From assembly GCA_023443745.1 (NCBI GenBank), contig JAEZTB010000020.1:47529-111528 (forward strand): a stretch of DNA of 64,000 nt, given 5' to 3'. Every line of letters starts with the position of its first letter. The stretch's first letter is position 1. The translations under genes were made by a program, and so were the position numbers. Below are positions 43,502-52,672 of the stretch, piece by piece. Source of the DNA: Bacillota bacterium. GTDB taxonomy: Bacteria > Bacillota > Clostridia > DSM-8532. The notes beneath the pieces are model-generated. The model had not been told where the DNA came from and made no database searches. It was given only the letters and a program-made list of their open reading frames with translations.

Positions 43502-45217
43502 TTAACTCCACAGGGTTAAATGCTCGGCAATGGGGCCCAGAACCATCGCAGGGAAAAATGTCAGTGCAGCGATGATCAATACCACCATGAGCAGTGATAT
43601 GGCAAATGTCCTTGTATCTGTCTTTAATGTGCCGATAGATTCGCTGACCGGCTGCTTGATCATCAGTGATCCTGCAATGGCTAACTGAATAATGATGGAC
43701 AGATAGCGGCCAAAGAACATCACCAACCCTGTAGAGATATTCCAAAAATACGTATTGTCTCCCAGCCCTTCAAAACCGGAGCCGTTGTTGGCCGCAGAGG
43801 ATGCGTATTCATACAGCACCTGTGTCAGCCCGTGATGTCCCGGATTGGTGATGCCCGCCAAACCCGCCGGTACAGCAACAGCCAAAGCCGAAAAAGCCAG
43901 GATCAGCAGAGGGTGGATGATAATACCCAGGGCTGTGAGCTTCATTTCCTTTCCCTCAATTTTCTTGCCCAAATATTCCGGTGTACGCCCAATCATCAGC
44001 CCGCAGATGAATACGGCAAGGATCGCATACAGAATCATGTTCATGAGTCCGACTCCCTTACCGCCAAATACGACGTTGAGCATCATATTCATCAAAGGAA
44101 CGGCGCCGCCTAATGGAGTAAGGGTATCATGCATGTTATTGACAGAGCCGGTGGTGAAGGCAGTGGTGACTGTTGTAAAGAGTGTTGATTGGTCTATTCC
44201 AAACCGGACTTCCTTACCTTCCATATTGCCCATGCTCTGGCTGAGTCCAACTTTATCAAGTGCGGGGTTACCGGCGCTTTCCGCTGCGAAGCACACAACC
44301 AGGCCAATGACGAAAATAATTGACATTACTGCAAAAATAGGCTTGGCCTCACTGCCTATCAGGATTTTTTTCTCTTTTCCTTTAGTCTCTTTTTTACGGT
44401 TGCGCACTATGTGCCCGAATGCTATGACGCATGAGCCGGGTAGCAGCATCATGGAAAGCATTTCGACCATATTGGTGATGATATTGGGGTTTTCAAACGG
44501 TGATGCCGAGTTGGCTCCGAGAAATCCGCCGCCGTTTGTTCCCAAGTGCTTGATTGATTCGAGCGCCGCTATCGGCCCCATTGCAATGTCCTGGTATTTT
44601 CCTTCAATGGTTTGGATCGTGACATTGGCAGAGAAATTTTGCGGTGCTCCCTGAGATACCAGGATAAAGCCAACCAGAAGGGAAAGCGGTAGCAAAACCC
44701 GTGTCGTGATTCGGATAAGGTCTACATAAAAGTTACCCACAGTCTTTGTTTTTCCGCTAAGACCGCGCACGAAGGCCATAGAAACGGAAAACCCGGTAGC
44801 TGCAGAGGTAAACATCATAAAGATAATCACCATCATCTGGCTGAAATACGAAAGCCCTGATTCTCCTGAATAGTGCTGAAGGTTAGTATTTGTTATAAAA
44901 CTGATAATAGTGTTAAACGACAGGCTGGGTTCCATGCCGCCGATGCCATTAGGGTTTAAAATCGGAAGAGACTGAAGCCTCAAAATTAAATAACCTATCA
45001 GGACCATAATTGCGTTGGTTGCAAGCATACCGACCGCATATTGCTTCCAATTCATTTCTTTCTTATTAATGCCGCATACACGGTAAACCACATTGTCAAC
45101 TCGGTTAAATACCGGATCGGCAAATGTACGTTGGCCTACCGCAATATGATATAAGTACTTTCCTGTTGGAATGATAAGGGCAACAAAGATTGCCAATACC
45201 AAAGTAATTTGTAACAT
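43502..45217 (-). CDS. kdpA: potassium-transporting ATPase potassium-binding subunit A
   Basis: Channel-like potassium-selective membrane subunit, about ten membrane segments, 571 residues. Selectivity-filter-like loops are visible (GTNGGGFLGANSASPFENP and NNGSGFEGL), as expected for the four pore repeats of KdpA. ATG 45217 follows kdpF by 21 bp. The long frames on the opposite strand are antisense shadows of its biased codons. Confidence 0.97.
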   Translation of the reverse strand: MLQITLVLAIFVALIIPTGKYLYHIAVGQRTFADPVFNRVDNVVYRVCGINKKEMNWKQYAVGMLATNAIMVLIGYLILRLQSLPILNPNGIGGMEPSLSFNTIISFITNTNLQHYSGESGLSYFSQMMVIIFMMFTSAATGFSVSMAFVRGLSGKTKTVGNFYVDLIRITTRVLLPLSLLVGFILVSQGAPQNFSANVTIQTIEGKYQDIAMGPIAALESIKHLGTNGGGFLGANSASPFENPNIITNMVEMLSMMLLPGSCVIAFGHIVRNRKKETKGKEKKILIGSEAKPIFAVMSIIFVIGLVVCFAAESAGNPALDKVGLSQSMGNMEGKEVRFGIDQSTLFTTVTTAFTTGSVNNMHDTLTPLGGAVPLMNMMLNVVFGGKGVGLMNMILYAILAVFICGLMIGRTPEYLGKKIEGKEMKLTALGIIIHPLLILAFSALAVAVPAGLAGITNPGHHGLTQVLYEYASSAANNGSGFEGLGDNTYFWNISTGLVMFFGRYLSIIIQLAIAGSLMIKQPVSESIGTLKTDTRTFAISLLMVVLIIAALTFFPAMVLGPIAEHLTLWS

Positions 45218-45238
45218 TGCTTGTTCTCCACCTTCCTG

Positions 45239-45316
45239 TCAGAATTTTTCGGGATTCACCAGGGCGTACAGTAAGTACACTCCCAGTGCAATAATCAGAA
45301 TTCCAAGTAATATCAT
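45239..45316 (-). CDS. kdpF: KdpF small membrane subunit
   Basis: 25-residue single-span peptide (begins MILLGILIIALGVYLLYALV, ends NPEKF) that stabilises the KdpABC complex. The C-terminal P-E-K-F is the KdpF hallmark. GGAGGT on the minus strand precedes the ATG at 45316. It is directly upstream of kdpA. Confidence 0.93.
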   Translation of the reverse strand: MILLGILIIALGVYLLYALVNPEKF

Positions 45317-45331
45317 AATCAATGACCTCCT

Positions 45332-45424
45332 CTACGATTTCTCTATCTGGCGCTCACACCAGTCTGCAAACAGCTTGGTTAGTAAATAGCTGACTGCGAG
45401 AATACCAATCATTAAAAAATCCAT
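45332..45424 (-). CDS. 30-residue membrane peptide ahead of kdpF
   Basis: ATG at 45424 has an excellent AAGGAGG ribosome site (complement of about 45435-45441) and encodes one hydrophobic helix with a charged tail (MDFLMIGILAVSYLLTKLFA, then DWCERQIEKS). The stop lies just upstream of the kdpF ribosome site. It is the first gene of the kdp operon. It resembles other uncharacterised short peptides found in front of Firmicute kdp genes; whether it joins the pump is unknown. Confidence 0.7.
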   Translation of the reverse strand: MDFLMIGILAVSYLLTKLFADWCERQIEKS

Positions 45425-45506
45425 GCTCTTTTTTCCTCCTTGCTTGGGTTTTGATTGAAGTGTAGCATTTGCTTCATTAGTGTGGTGTTAGGGTTTCTCG
45501 GGGCGA

Positions 45507-45525
45507 ATTAAGATGACATTAAGAT
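45507..45525 (-). promoter_or_regulatory. direct repeat, putative KdpE operator for kdpFABC
   Basis: ATTAAGAT-GAC-ATTAAGAT: two identical 8-mers with 11-bp start-to-start spacing, the arrangement bound by tandem OmpR-family dimers. It sits about 85 bp upstream of the first operon gene. An identical-geometry copy lies ahead of kdpD (49137-49155). Confidence 0.6.
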
Positions 45526-45538
45526 GCTTTGCAATATG

Positions 45539-45570
45539 AAAAAATCCGTGTCAAAAAAACGACACGGATT
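45539..45570 (-). terminator. terminator after kdpE
   Basis: AATCCGTGTC (45543-45552) pairs with GACACGGATT (45561-45570). On the minus strand the stem is followed by TTTTTT. It separates kdpDE from kdpFABC transcription. Confidence 0.85.
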
Positions 45571-45623
45571 ACGATTCATATGTCTCTAGTGCTTCTTAAC
45601 GAAAAATGAGAAATAAAATTTTA

Positions 45624-46340
45624 TTAAATAGATTTGTTGTCATCCAAAACACGAAGCATGCGGTAACCGATACCGATATGGGTCTGAATATATTTAGGCA
45701 GTGAGGGAGATTTTTCGATTTTTTTTCGTAAGGTGGCCATAAATACACGAAGTGCGGGAACATCACTTGAGTAGCTGCCCCAAATCTCATGCAGTATAAA
45801 ATTATGGGTCAGAACCTTGCCTACATTTTTGGCCAGTAGACAAAGCAATTTATATTCAATAGGGGTAAGATGAACCTCTTCATCATTCAGCCAAACGCAC
45901 CCGGCGGCGTAATCAATTTTCAGATTTCCATTTGTAAAAACGGTTGAATCCTTGAGAAGCTTTTCATTGTCATAGCGAATACGGCGAAGGCTTACCCTAA
46001 GCCTTGCCAAAAGCTCCTCTACACTGAAGGGCTTTGTCAAATAATCATCAGCCCCGGCGTCCAGTGCTTCAATTTTATCTCTGTCCTCACTGCGGGCGCT
46101 GACGATAATAATGGGGATGTTTGACCATTCTCGCACCTTTCTGATAATGTCTACTCCGTCCATGTCCGGAAGGCCCAAATCCAGAATCATAATGTCCGGC
46201 TGCTTGGAAACAGCTTCCAAAATCGAGGCTTCTCCCGTAATTGCCGTATGATAAAGGTACCCCTGGGTTTCCAAAGTTGTGGTTATCAGATTGCGTATGG
46301 CTTTATCGTCTTCAACAACGAGAATCAAGGGTTTATTCAT
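45624..46340 (-). CDS. kdpE: KdpE response regulator
   Basis: OmpR-family regulator of potassium uptake. The receiver domain starts LILVVEDDKAIRNLITTTL, with the phospho-acceptor Asp near residue 52 (MILDLGLPDMDG) and Lys in LTKPFSVEELL. The winged-helix DNA-binding domain carries HLTPIEYKLLCLLAKNVGKV and ALRVFMATLRKKIEKSP. The 238 residues are normal. Its start overlaps the kdpD stop by 8 bp. It is predicted to bind the 11-bp-spaced direct repeats at 45507 and 49137. Confidence 0.95.
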   Translation of the reverse strand: MNKPLILVVEDDKAIRNLITTTLETQGYLYHTAITGEASILEAVSKQPDIMILDLGLPDMDGVDIIRKVREWSNIPIIIVSARSEDRDKIEALDAGADDYLTKPFSVEELLARLRVSLRRIRYDNEKLLKDSTVFTNGNLKIDYAAGCVWLNDEEVHLTPIEYKLLCLLAKNVGKVLTHNFILHEIWGSYSSDVPALRVFMATLRKKIEKSPSLPKYIQTHIGIGYRMLRVLDDNKSI

Positions 46341-49056
46341 GAATATTCACCTCCTCTGCCTGCAAGGTAAAGCCAAACACTGTACCTTGCGGAACATTAT
46401 CTTTTACATAAATGGTGCCGCCATGAGCGTGGATAATCGACTTACAGAGAAAAAGCCCCAAACCCAGTCCCCGGCGGCTGTCTCCGCGAATATTATCAGC
46501 AGTGTAAAACATATCAAAAAGCTTGGCTTTTGCTTTATCCGCGATACCGGAGCCATCATCCGCTATTTCTATCCGAACGGATGGCCCTTCCTTTTTAGCT
46601 GAGATGTCAATATGAGAACCGGGTTGAGTATATTTTATAGCATTGTCCACAATGTTGATAATAACCTGAATGATGAGCTGGGAATCCATTTTTGCCATGA
46701 GGAGTTCATTACTTATATAGATATCAATTTGGTGTTCGACGCTGTTACGGTTAACATGAAGCAGCGCTTCGGCAATTACCTCATCCAAAAGCTCCGGCTG
46801 CAATTTCAAATTGATTTTTCCGTCCTCAATCCTGGTGATGGACAGCAGGTTTTCCACGAGGTTGATCAGCCACATGGAATCATCATAAATATCTGTATAC
46901 AACTCCTTTTTCTGTTCTTCCTTCAGCAGGCTTGAGTTACCCATGAGGATTCCCGCATTGCCGGAAATGCTGGTAAGAGGGGTGCGCAAATCATGGGAAA
47001 TCGCGCGAAGCAGGTTGGCCCGGAGCTGCTCCTGCTGTATTTGAATGGAAATCTGTTTTTGAGTTTCGTTCAGATCTTCTTTTTCAAGTGCCAGTGCGCA
47101 CTCTCCCAGCATGGCAATTAAAAGACTCTTCTCAAATGCTTCCAACGGTGTTTCCTTATCCATAGCAACACCCACAACGGCAAATACCGTCCCACTTCCA
47201 CGGACAGCAAGGTACAAGCATTTGGCTGCAGATAGGGTATTGGTTGTGGCACCGGCCCGTTTATTGTTTTTGTATACCCACTCAGCCACCGCGCGTTCTT
47301 CCGTTCCGAGATAGGTATGTGAGTCCACAGCCAGATCTTTCGTTGAAAAAACAATTGGATCAGCCAAGCTGCCTTGATGCGGTGGATTGGACTGGAGCGA
47401 TGGGTGCGAAGGATAGAAAATGACGGTTCGGTCCAATAACTTTAACATTTGATGAGCCGTTTCACTTAAAATAGCTTCTTTATCTTTAGCCTGCTGTAAT
47501 TTTCGGCTTGTTTCCAAAAGTACTTCTGTTCGGTAAGCCTTTTGCGCTGATTGGCGCGCCTGTTCCTTTACCCGTTTCGTCAATGTGCTGGTGATCAGAG
47601 AGGCTGATAGCATGACCAAAAATGTCATTGGGTAACCCGGATCATAGGCCTGCAATGAAAAGCGCGGCTCTGTAAAAAAATAGTTGAATAACAGCACACC
47701 TAATACCGATGATACAGCACTGTACAACCTGCCTCTTGTGACTACGGCATTCAACTGAACACCTAGAATATAAACGGTTATGATATTCGCTATGCTAAAG
47801 CCTTGATAATTAAGCAAAAACCCGATTACAGTACAGATCAATAAAATTAATATTGATTTCGCCGTATCGGCCAATGAAAGATTTGACGGTTTTGCAAGCT
47901 TAAAAGTGTTCATACTGAAAGAAGGCTGTGTATCGGGAATAATGTAAATATCTATGGTTGGTGCTAATTCGGTAAGCTTGTCGACAAAATTAGTTTTTGT
48001 AAACCACTTCCTTGAATGTGCGGACCGCCCAATCACGATTTTTGAGACTCGGCTTGCCTTAGCGTATTCTGCAATCTGTCCGGGAATATCATCCCCATAA
48101 ACTGTTGATATTTGTGCTCCAAGCTGTTCGGCCAGCCTTAAGTTCTCTCTCAAGGCCATTCTGTTTTTATCAACCATTTCCTGCGTTACCGGTGTTTCAA
48201 CAAACAATGCCGTAAATGTGCCGTGAAAAGCATCGGCCATCCTTGCCGCTGTTCGGATAACCTTAGCGTTGGAGGGAGATGATGAAAGGCATACTAAAAT
48301 ATGCTCGTTTGTATAAGGGCTGCTGTTTTTTGAAGGTTCATTTTGTACCGCAACCCGGTTGACATGATCTGCTGTACGGCGCAGTGCGATTTCACGCAGT
48401 GCAATCAGTTTTTCTTTAATAAAAAAATTGGCAAGCGCCCTTTGAGCCTGTTCTTCCCGATATATTTTTCCTTTGTTCAAACGGTCTATCAGGTCATCCG
48501 CCTCGATATCCACCAATTCAATTTGATCGGCGCGGTCAAACACGCTATCGGGAATACGTTCCCGCACATAAATACCGGTAATTGATTCAACGATATCATT
48601 CAAGCTTTCAATGTGCTGGACATTGATGGTGGTATAGACATCAATTCCTGCCTGCAGAAGTTCCTCCACATCCTGGTATCTTTTTTTATGGCGACAGCCG
48701 GCTGCATTTGTATGTGCCAGTTCATCTACCAGAATGAGCTTCGGTCTCCTTTTAAGAGCGCAGTCCAGATCAAACTCCTTCAATAGGATGCCCTTATAGG
48801 ATAATTCAAGGGGAGGTAAAGATTCCAGCCCTTCCAAGAGAGCCATGGTTTCATGACGAACATGGGGCTCGATATAACCGGCAACCACATCAAGACCATT
48901 CTCTTTTGCCACATGAGCATCATTTAGCATAGCATAGGTTTTACCGACACCCGCTGCATAGCCAAAATAGATTCTCAGTTTGCCGCGTCTTTTTCCCGCA
49001 GGCAAGGTGGAAAGCTGCTCTAGCAGAGAATTTGAATCCGTTTGATGGATTGCCAT
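46333..49056 (-). CDS. kdpD: KdpD sensor histidine kinase
   Basis: Full-length 907-residue osmosensing kinase. The domains in order are: KdpD N-terminal domain with Walker A (GYAAGVGKTYAML) near residue 35; a universal-stress-like domain (HILVCLSSSPSNAKVI, about 250-370); four membrane helices (DUF4118, about 400-500); a GAF-like region; phosphoacceptor SHDLRTPLTSISG near 665; and an ATPase domain (NIVDNAIKYTQPG, then GLGLFLCKSI). In some Firmicutes the N-terminal/USP part binds c-di-AMP. Its promoter region carries the second ATTAAGAT direct repeat. Confidence 0.95.
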   Translation of the reverse strand: MAIHQTDSNSLLEQLSTLPAGKRRGKLRIYFGYAAGVGKTYAMLNDAHVAKENGLDVVAGYIEPHVRHETMALLEGLESLPPLELSYKGILLKEFDLDCALKRRPKLILVDELAHTNAAGCRHKKRYQDVEELLQAGIDVYTTINVQHIESLNDIVESITGIYVRERIPDSVFDRADQIELVDIEADDLIDRLNKGKIYREEQAQRALANFFIKEKLIALREIALRRTADHVNRVAVQNEPSKNSSPYTNEHILVCLSSSPSNAKVIRTAARMADAFHGTFTALFVETPVTQEMVDKNRMALRENLRLAEQLGAQISTVYGDDIPGQIAEYAKASRVSKIVIGRSAHSRKWFTKTNFVDKLTELAPTIDIYIIPDTQPSFSMNTFKLAKPSNLSLADTAKSILILLICTVIGFLLNYQGFSIANIITVYILGVQLNAVVTRGRLYSAVSSVLGVLLFNYFFTEPRFSLQAYDPGYPMTFLVMLSASLITSTLTKRVKEQARQSAQKAYRTEVLLETSRKLQQAKDKEAILSETAHQMLKLLDRTVIFYPSHPSLQSNPPHQGSLADPIVFSTKDLAVDSHTYLGTEERAVAEWVYKNNKRAGATTNTLSAAKCLYLAVRGSGTVFAVVGVAMDKETPLEAFEKSLLIAMLGECALALEKEDLNETQKQISIQIQQEQLRANLLRAISHDLRTPLTSISGNAGILMGNSSLLKEEQKKELYTDIYDDSMWLINLVENLLSITRIEDGKINLKLQPELLDEVIAEALLHVNRNSVEHQIDIYISNELLMAKMDSQLIIQVIINIVDNAIKYTQPGSHIDISAKKEGPSVRIEIADDGSGIADKAKAKLFDMFYTADNIRGDSRRGLGLGLFLCKSIIHAHGGTIYVKDNVPQGTVFGFTLQAEEVNIHE

Positions 49057-49136
49057 CGAAATACACTCATTTCTTTATTTTTTAAATCAGTATAGCATAA
49101 GCAAAATCAGGATTGTGTTATAATTTCTGCCTTGGT

Positions 49137-49155
49137 ATTAAGATTGCATTAAGAT
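49137..49155 (-). promoter_or_regulatory. direct repeat, putative KdpE operator for kdpDE
   Basis: ATTAAGAT-TGC-ATTAAGAT with 11-bp spacing, matching the site at 45507. On the minus strand it is followed after about 14 nt by TATAAC, so it would overlap the -35 region, as expected for an activator site. Confidence 0.6.
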
Positions 49156-49213
49156 ATGAAACCAGAGAATATTGTGCCACACAGATACCTTCCCGATGCG
49201 TAAAAAAGCGTAC

Positions 49214-49244
49214 AAAAACAATGACCCGAATGATGATCCGGGTC
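49214..49244 (-). terminator. terminator after the LacI gene
   Basis: GACCCG (49223-49228) pairs with CGGGTC (49239-49244). On the minus strand the stem is followed by ATTGTTTTTG. Confidence 0.6.
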
Positions 49245-49312
49245 TGACTGGCATAGAAAATAAGGGGCATTTTCAGATGCGTGTAATGTTTTTTAAAAAT
49301 GAGAAGGTGTTG

Positions 49313-50335
49313 TTATTTTGTAGATTCACGTGCAATCAGTTCTGTGGGCAATATGATGGTTCTGGGGGAGGATTTGTTGCCTTTTAGCCGGTATAAGAGC
49401 ATTTCGGCAGCTACCATGCCCATCTCCTTTTTGGGTACATCAATGGTGCTCAGAGGTGGATTGGTGTAATTGGACATTTCAATATTGCTGACACCGATGA
49501 CCGAGACATCATCCGGAACCCGGAGGCCTCTTTCATATATGGCATTGAGGGCCACCATACCCATTAAATCGCTTGCGGCAAATAGGGCGGTGGGCGGATT
49601 CGGTGAGTCAAGTATTTCAAGTGTCGCTCGGTGGCATTCTTTTCTGCTCCATCTTGTATCCTTTACAATACTGGGGTCCTCCTTGATGCCGGCCTCAGCC
49701 AGCGCGTTCAGATAACCCTTATAGCGTTTCTCCTTATATTTGCCGGTAGAGAGGGAACCGAGGAAACCGATTCTTTTGTGGCCTTTTTCAATCAGATGGG
49801 CTACAGCCTTCTCTCCAGCTTCCAGTCTGTCATAGCGAATATTGTCGATGTCGTCATGGTTGGTGTCGATGCCGACAATGCAACCCACATTGGCTTTAAT
49901 CTGGCTGTACATTTCATCACTGAGACTTTCCATCAGGATTAGCCCGGACAGGTTTTCGCTGAGTAGATTCAGAAGTATGGTTTTGTCTTCGAGCTCTCTG
50001 TGTGATCTCAGCAGGTTTATAGACAGACCTTCTTCCGAAAGTTTGGCTTCGATGCCGGACAGAATAGTCATATAATAGGGATCGGAGTACTTTTCAGTCG
50101 TGACGCAAAGGATGCATCCTATTGTAAAGTTGGACTGGCGAGTTCTGCTTTTGTCTTTTTGAAAGGAAAGATTCTTAGCAAGCTGATTTGGAATGTAGTT
50201 CAATTCCTTGACTGCTTCCCAGACCCTTCCGCGGGTTTCATCGGTTGTTTTATAGGTTTTATCGCCATTTATGATTCTTGATACGGTAGCAGTTGATACT
50301 CCCGCTTTATTAGCCACGTCTTTTATGGTCACCAT
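49313..50335 (-). CDS. LacI-family transcriptional regulator
   Basis: The N-terminal helix-turn-helix reads TIKDVANKAGVSTATVSRII, followed by hinge residues LNYIPNQLAKNL and a periplasmic-binding-like sugar domain (FTIGCILCVTTEKYSDPYYM, VIGVSNIEMSNYTNPPLSTI). The 340 residues are normal. It is divergent from the Gfo/Idh-ABC operon and presumably represses it through the near-palindrome at 50578. GGAGGC precedes its ATG on the minus strand. Confidence 0.92.
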   Translation of the reverse strand: MVTIKDVANKAGVSTATVSRIINGDKTYKTTDETRGRVWEAVKELNYIPNQLAKNLSFQKDKSRTRQSNFTIGCILCVTTEKYSDPYYMTILSGIEAKLSEEGLSINLLRSHRELEDKTILLNLLSENLSGLILMESLSDEMYSQIKANVGCIVGIDTNHDDIDNIRYDRLEAGEKAVAHLIEKGHKRIGFLGSLSTGKYKEKRYKGYLNALAEAGIKEDPSIVKDTRWSRKECHRATLEILDSPNPPTALFAASDLMGMVALNAIYERGLRVPDDVSVIGVSNIEMSNYTNPPLSTIDVPKKEMGMVAAEMLLYRLKGNKSSPRTIILPTELIARESTK

Positions 50336-50542
50336 AAGTGCCTCCTGTATTCCGGGGTAAATCGGTTACGTTACATTTACACCTCTATCATACTACAACG
50401 TCTATAAAAAAGTAAATATATTTCATTAATATGTTAGTAAATTTACTAAAATCTATTCATTTTTTAATAAAATACGTCTTTATATATATCTTTTATATTG
50501 GAGTTAATGAACAAAAAAATATATAAATTGCATGATATACTA

Positions 50543-50571
50543 TTTACATTGCATAAGTATGATGCTATACT
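50543..50571 (+). promoter_or_regulatory. promoter of the Gfo/Idh-ABC sugar operon
   Basis: TTTACA (50543-50548) and TATACT (50566-50571) with exactly 17 bp between. Confidence 0.7.
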
Positions 50572-50577
50572 GAACGG

Positions 50578-50591
50578 GTAAAACGGTTTAC
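50578..50591 (+). promoter_or_regulatory. putative LacI-family operator at the transcription start
   Basis: GTAAAACGGTTTAC is a near-perfect palindrome with the central CG typical of LacI-family operators. It begins about 7 nt after the -10, at the expected start site. The divergent LacI gene is the likely binder; CcpA is an alternative. Confidence 0.6.
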
Positions 50592-50652
50592 GAAAATAAA
50601 ACGTTAATGCTTGAAACGTAACATTCAATTTTATCGCGTTTTAGGAGGCAAT

Positions 50653-51753
50653 ATGAAAAAGACTGGAATTGCGATCATTGGTTTAGGAGATATGGGGACC
50701 GGTCATCTGAGAGGATTTGATGCACTGGAAGGTGCGCGTATTGTTGCCATGTGCGATCTTAATCCAACGGCAGCAGAAAGAGCACGTAAACAGTTACATA
50801 ACAACGATCCGCACTATTACAATCATTATCAGGACGTCCTTTCAGATCCCTCTGTTGAGGCTGTTGTCATAGCGGTGCCGGGGCATCTGCACGAGGAACT
50901 ATTATTGCAATCAATCAGAGCTGGCAAGCATGTGTTATTAGAAAAACCGGTCACTATCAATCCGGAGGGCTACAAGCGCGTGAAGGCTGAGGCTGATAAA
51001 AGCGATTGCGTTATTCAGATAGGCCTTGTTTACCGATATTCAAGTCTTTATAGAACCATCGCCAGGAAGCTGCAAGAAGAAAATGAACTTGGACATGTGA
51101 TGCTTGGCTGGTGCAAGGAATACAGACAGTGCTTCCCCCAGGAGCCCTGGTTTTATGACAGAAACAAATCAGGGGGCACCATTATTGAAAAAGATTGCCA
51201 TCATTTTGATATCTTTAACTGGATGATTGGCTCAAGGCCCAAACGCGTATTTGCCTTCGGAGGTCAGCATGTTTACAAAAACGGAGAGGGATGCCTGGTT
51301 AATTGCAGCTATTCCATAAGTCCGCCCCGGGTCATCAATGATATCAGCATTGTTGATCATGCCATTGTGGCTATCGAATATGAAAACGGCGCTAAAGCGA
51401 ACCTTAATCTTTGCATGTATCTGAAACCTGAAAATGCTTCCGGTGATGGTCTTGAATTTGGCTTTATCGGTACTAACGGCAAGCAACTGGTCATCAGAAG
51501 GGACGAGGAATTTGGAATCTCTGGCGGTGAGCGTGCTGAATGCTTCAAGTATAGCCTTAACCGCCGTGAAGATGGCGGAGATTTTGGCCATATTGGATGC
51601 CAGAGGCAGAGAACAGAGTTCATGGCGTGCATTGAACAAGGTTTAAAGCCATATGCCGATATCCAACGTTCGGAGGATGCGCTGCTGACAGCCTTCGCAG
51701 CGGAGCGGTCCATTGAAGAGGGAAGAGTCGTTCAATTGTCCGAATTTTACTGA
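50653..51753 (+). CDS. Gfo/Idh/MocA-family oxidoreductase
   Basis: NAD(P)-dependent dehydrogenase. The Rossmann motif is IAIIGLGDMGTGHLRGF, followed by LLEKPVTINPEG (E-K-P) and the substrate-domain signature EKDCHHFDIFNWMIG. ATG 50653 follows AGGAGG; the frame extends to a TTG at 50611 with no ribosome site. At 366 residues it is a normal family member. It is the first gene of an operon with a two-permease importer and a binding lipoprotein, so it probably works on the imported sugar or a derivative. Confidence 0.88.
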   Translation: MKKTGIAIIGLGDMGTGHLRGFDALEGARIVAMCDLNPTAAERARKQLHNNDPHYYNHYQDVLSDPSVEAVVIAVPGHLHEELLLQSIRAGKHVLLEKPVTINPEGYKRVKAEADKSDCVIQIGLVYRYSSLYRTIARKLQEENELGHVMLGWCKEYRQCFPQEPWFYDRNKSGGTIIEKDCHHFDIFNWMIGSRPKRVFAFGGQHVYKNGEGCLVNCSYSISPPRVINDISIVDHAIVAIEYENGAKANLNLCMYLKPENASGDGLEFGFIGTNGKQLVIRRDEEFGISGGERAECFKYSLNRREDGGDFGHIGCQRQRTEFMACIEQGLKPYADIQRSEDALLTAFAAERSIEEGRVVQLSEFY

Positions 51754-51793
51754 GCTCAGGATTGTTTTAATTTAAGTGATTGAAGGTGATTGC

Positions 51794-52672
51794 ATGGACA
51801 AGAATAACACAAAATACCTGTATATGTTCATATGGCCGGGAATTCTGGGTTTTCTGGTATTCCAGTTTATCCCCATTATCTATGCGTTTGTGCTGAGTTT
51901 GTACAAGTATAATGGGTTCACCCCGGCAACCTTTATTGGATTAGAAAATTATATTCGAATGTTTACTGACAAAAGCTTCTGGCAGGCTTTAGAAAATACT
52001 TTGTACATGCTGGTGTTCCAGCTCCCGCTGAACCTTATTGTCGCGTTAATGCTGGCAGTGCTGCTCAATCGCAAGTTAAAGGGAATCGGGCTTTTCAGAA
52101 CCATCTACTATATCCCCACGCTTTTGCCCCAGGTAGCGGCTGCCATTATCATCTCGTCACTGCTCAGTAATAAGTATGGTCTTCTGAACAGAGTGTTGAC
52201 CTTGGTTGGATTACAGCCTGTTGACTGGCTGTTCGATCCATCTGTCGTCAAAATGTCCATTATTCTTGTTGGACTGTGGTCGGTGGGCAGAGGAATGGTC
52301 ATCTACCTGGCCAATCTCCAGGGTATTTCTCCGTCTTACTACGAATCGGCCGATATAGACGGCGCGAACGCTGTTCAGAAATTCTTCGGTATAACCCTTC
52401 CCCTTTTGACGCCGTCCATTCTCTACAATCTGATTATTGAAGCTACTTTCATTTTCCAATTGTTTACGCCCTCCGCCATCATTACAAAGGGTGGGCCCCA
52501 GGGGGCGTCCACATTCTATGTATACAAGCTGTACCTTGACGGGTTCAGACATTCTCAATTAGGGTATGCCTCCGCGCAGGCTGTCATGCTTTTCTTTATC
52601 ATGATACTCTTTACCGTATTATCCATGAAGAGTTCCCAGTCCTGGGTGCATTACGAAGGGGGAGATAAGTAA
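51794..52672 (+). CDS. ABC sugar permease (MalF/UgpA type)
   Basis: CUT1-family permease with six hydrophobic segments (it begins YLYMFIWPGILGFLVFQFIP). The ATPase-contact loop is YESADIDGANAVQKFFGITL. I chose ATG 51794 with GAAGGTGA upstream; GTG 51776 is in frame but unsupported. The stop TAA and the next ATG share a base (TAATG at 52670-52674), so translation is coupled to the second permease. The transported sugar is unknown. Confidence 0.88.
   Translation: MDKNNTKYLYMFIWPGILGFLVFQFIPIIYAFVLSLYKYNGFTPATFIGLENYIRMFTDKSFWQALENTLYMLVFQLPLNLIVALMLAVLLNRKLKGIGLFRTIYYIPTLLPQVAAAIIISSLLSNKYGLLNRVLTLVGLQPVDWLFDPSVVKMSIILVGLWSVGRGMVIYLANLQGISPSYYESADIDGANAVQKFFGITLPLLTPSILYNLIIEATFIFQLFTPSAIITKGGPQGASTFYVYKLYLDGFRHSQLGYASAQAVMLFFIMILFTVLSMKSSQSWVHYEGGDK

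Noticed and set aside
43845..44654. 269-codon open frame on the plus strand inside kdpA, and several similar frames opposite kdpB
   Set aside because: They are antisense to strongly conserved Kdp proteins, lack ribosome sites, and have compositions expected from complementing hydrophobic codons.
45425..45623. Search for a c-di-AMP (ydaO) riboswitch ahead of kdpFABC
   Set aside because: The spacer is short, holds the kdpE terminator and the direct repeat, and shows no ydaO core.
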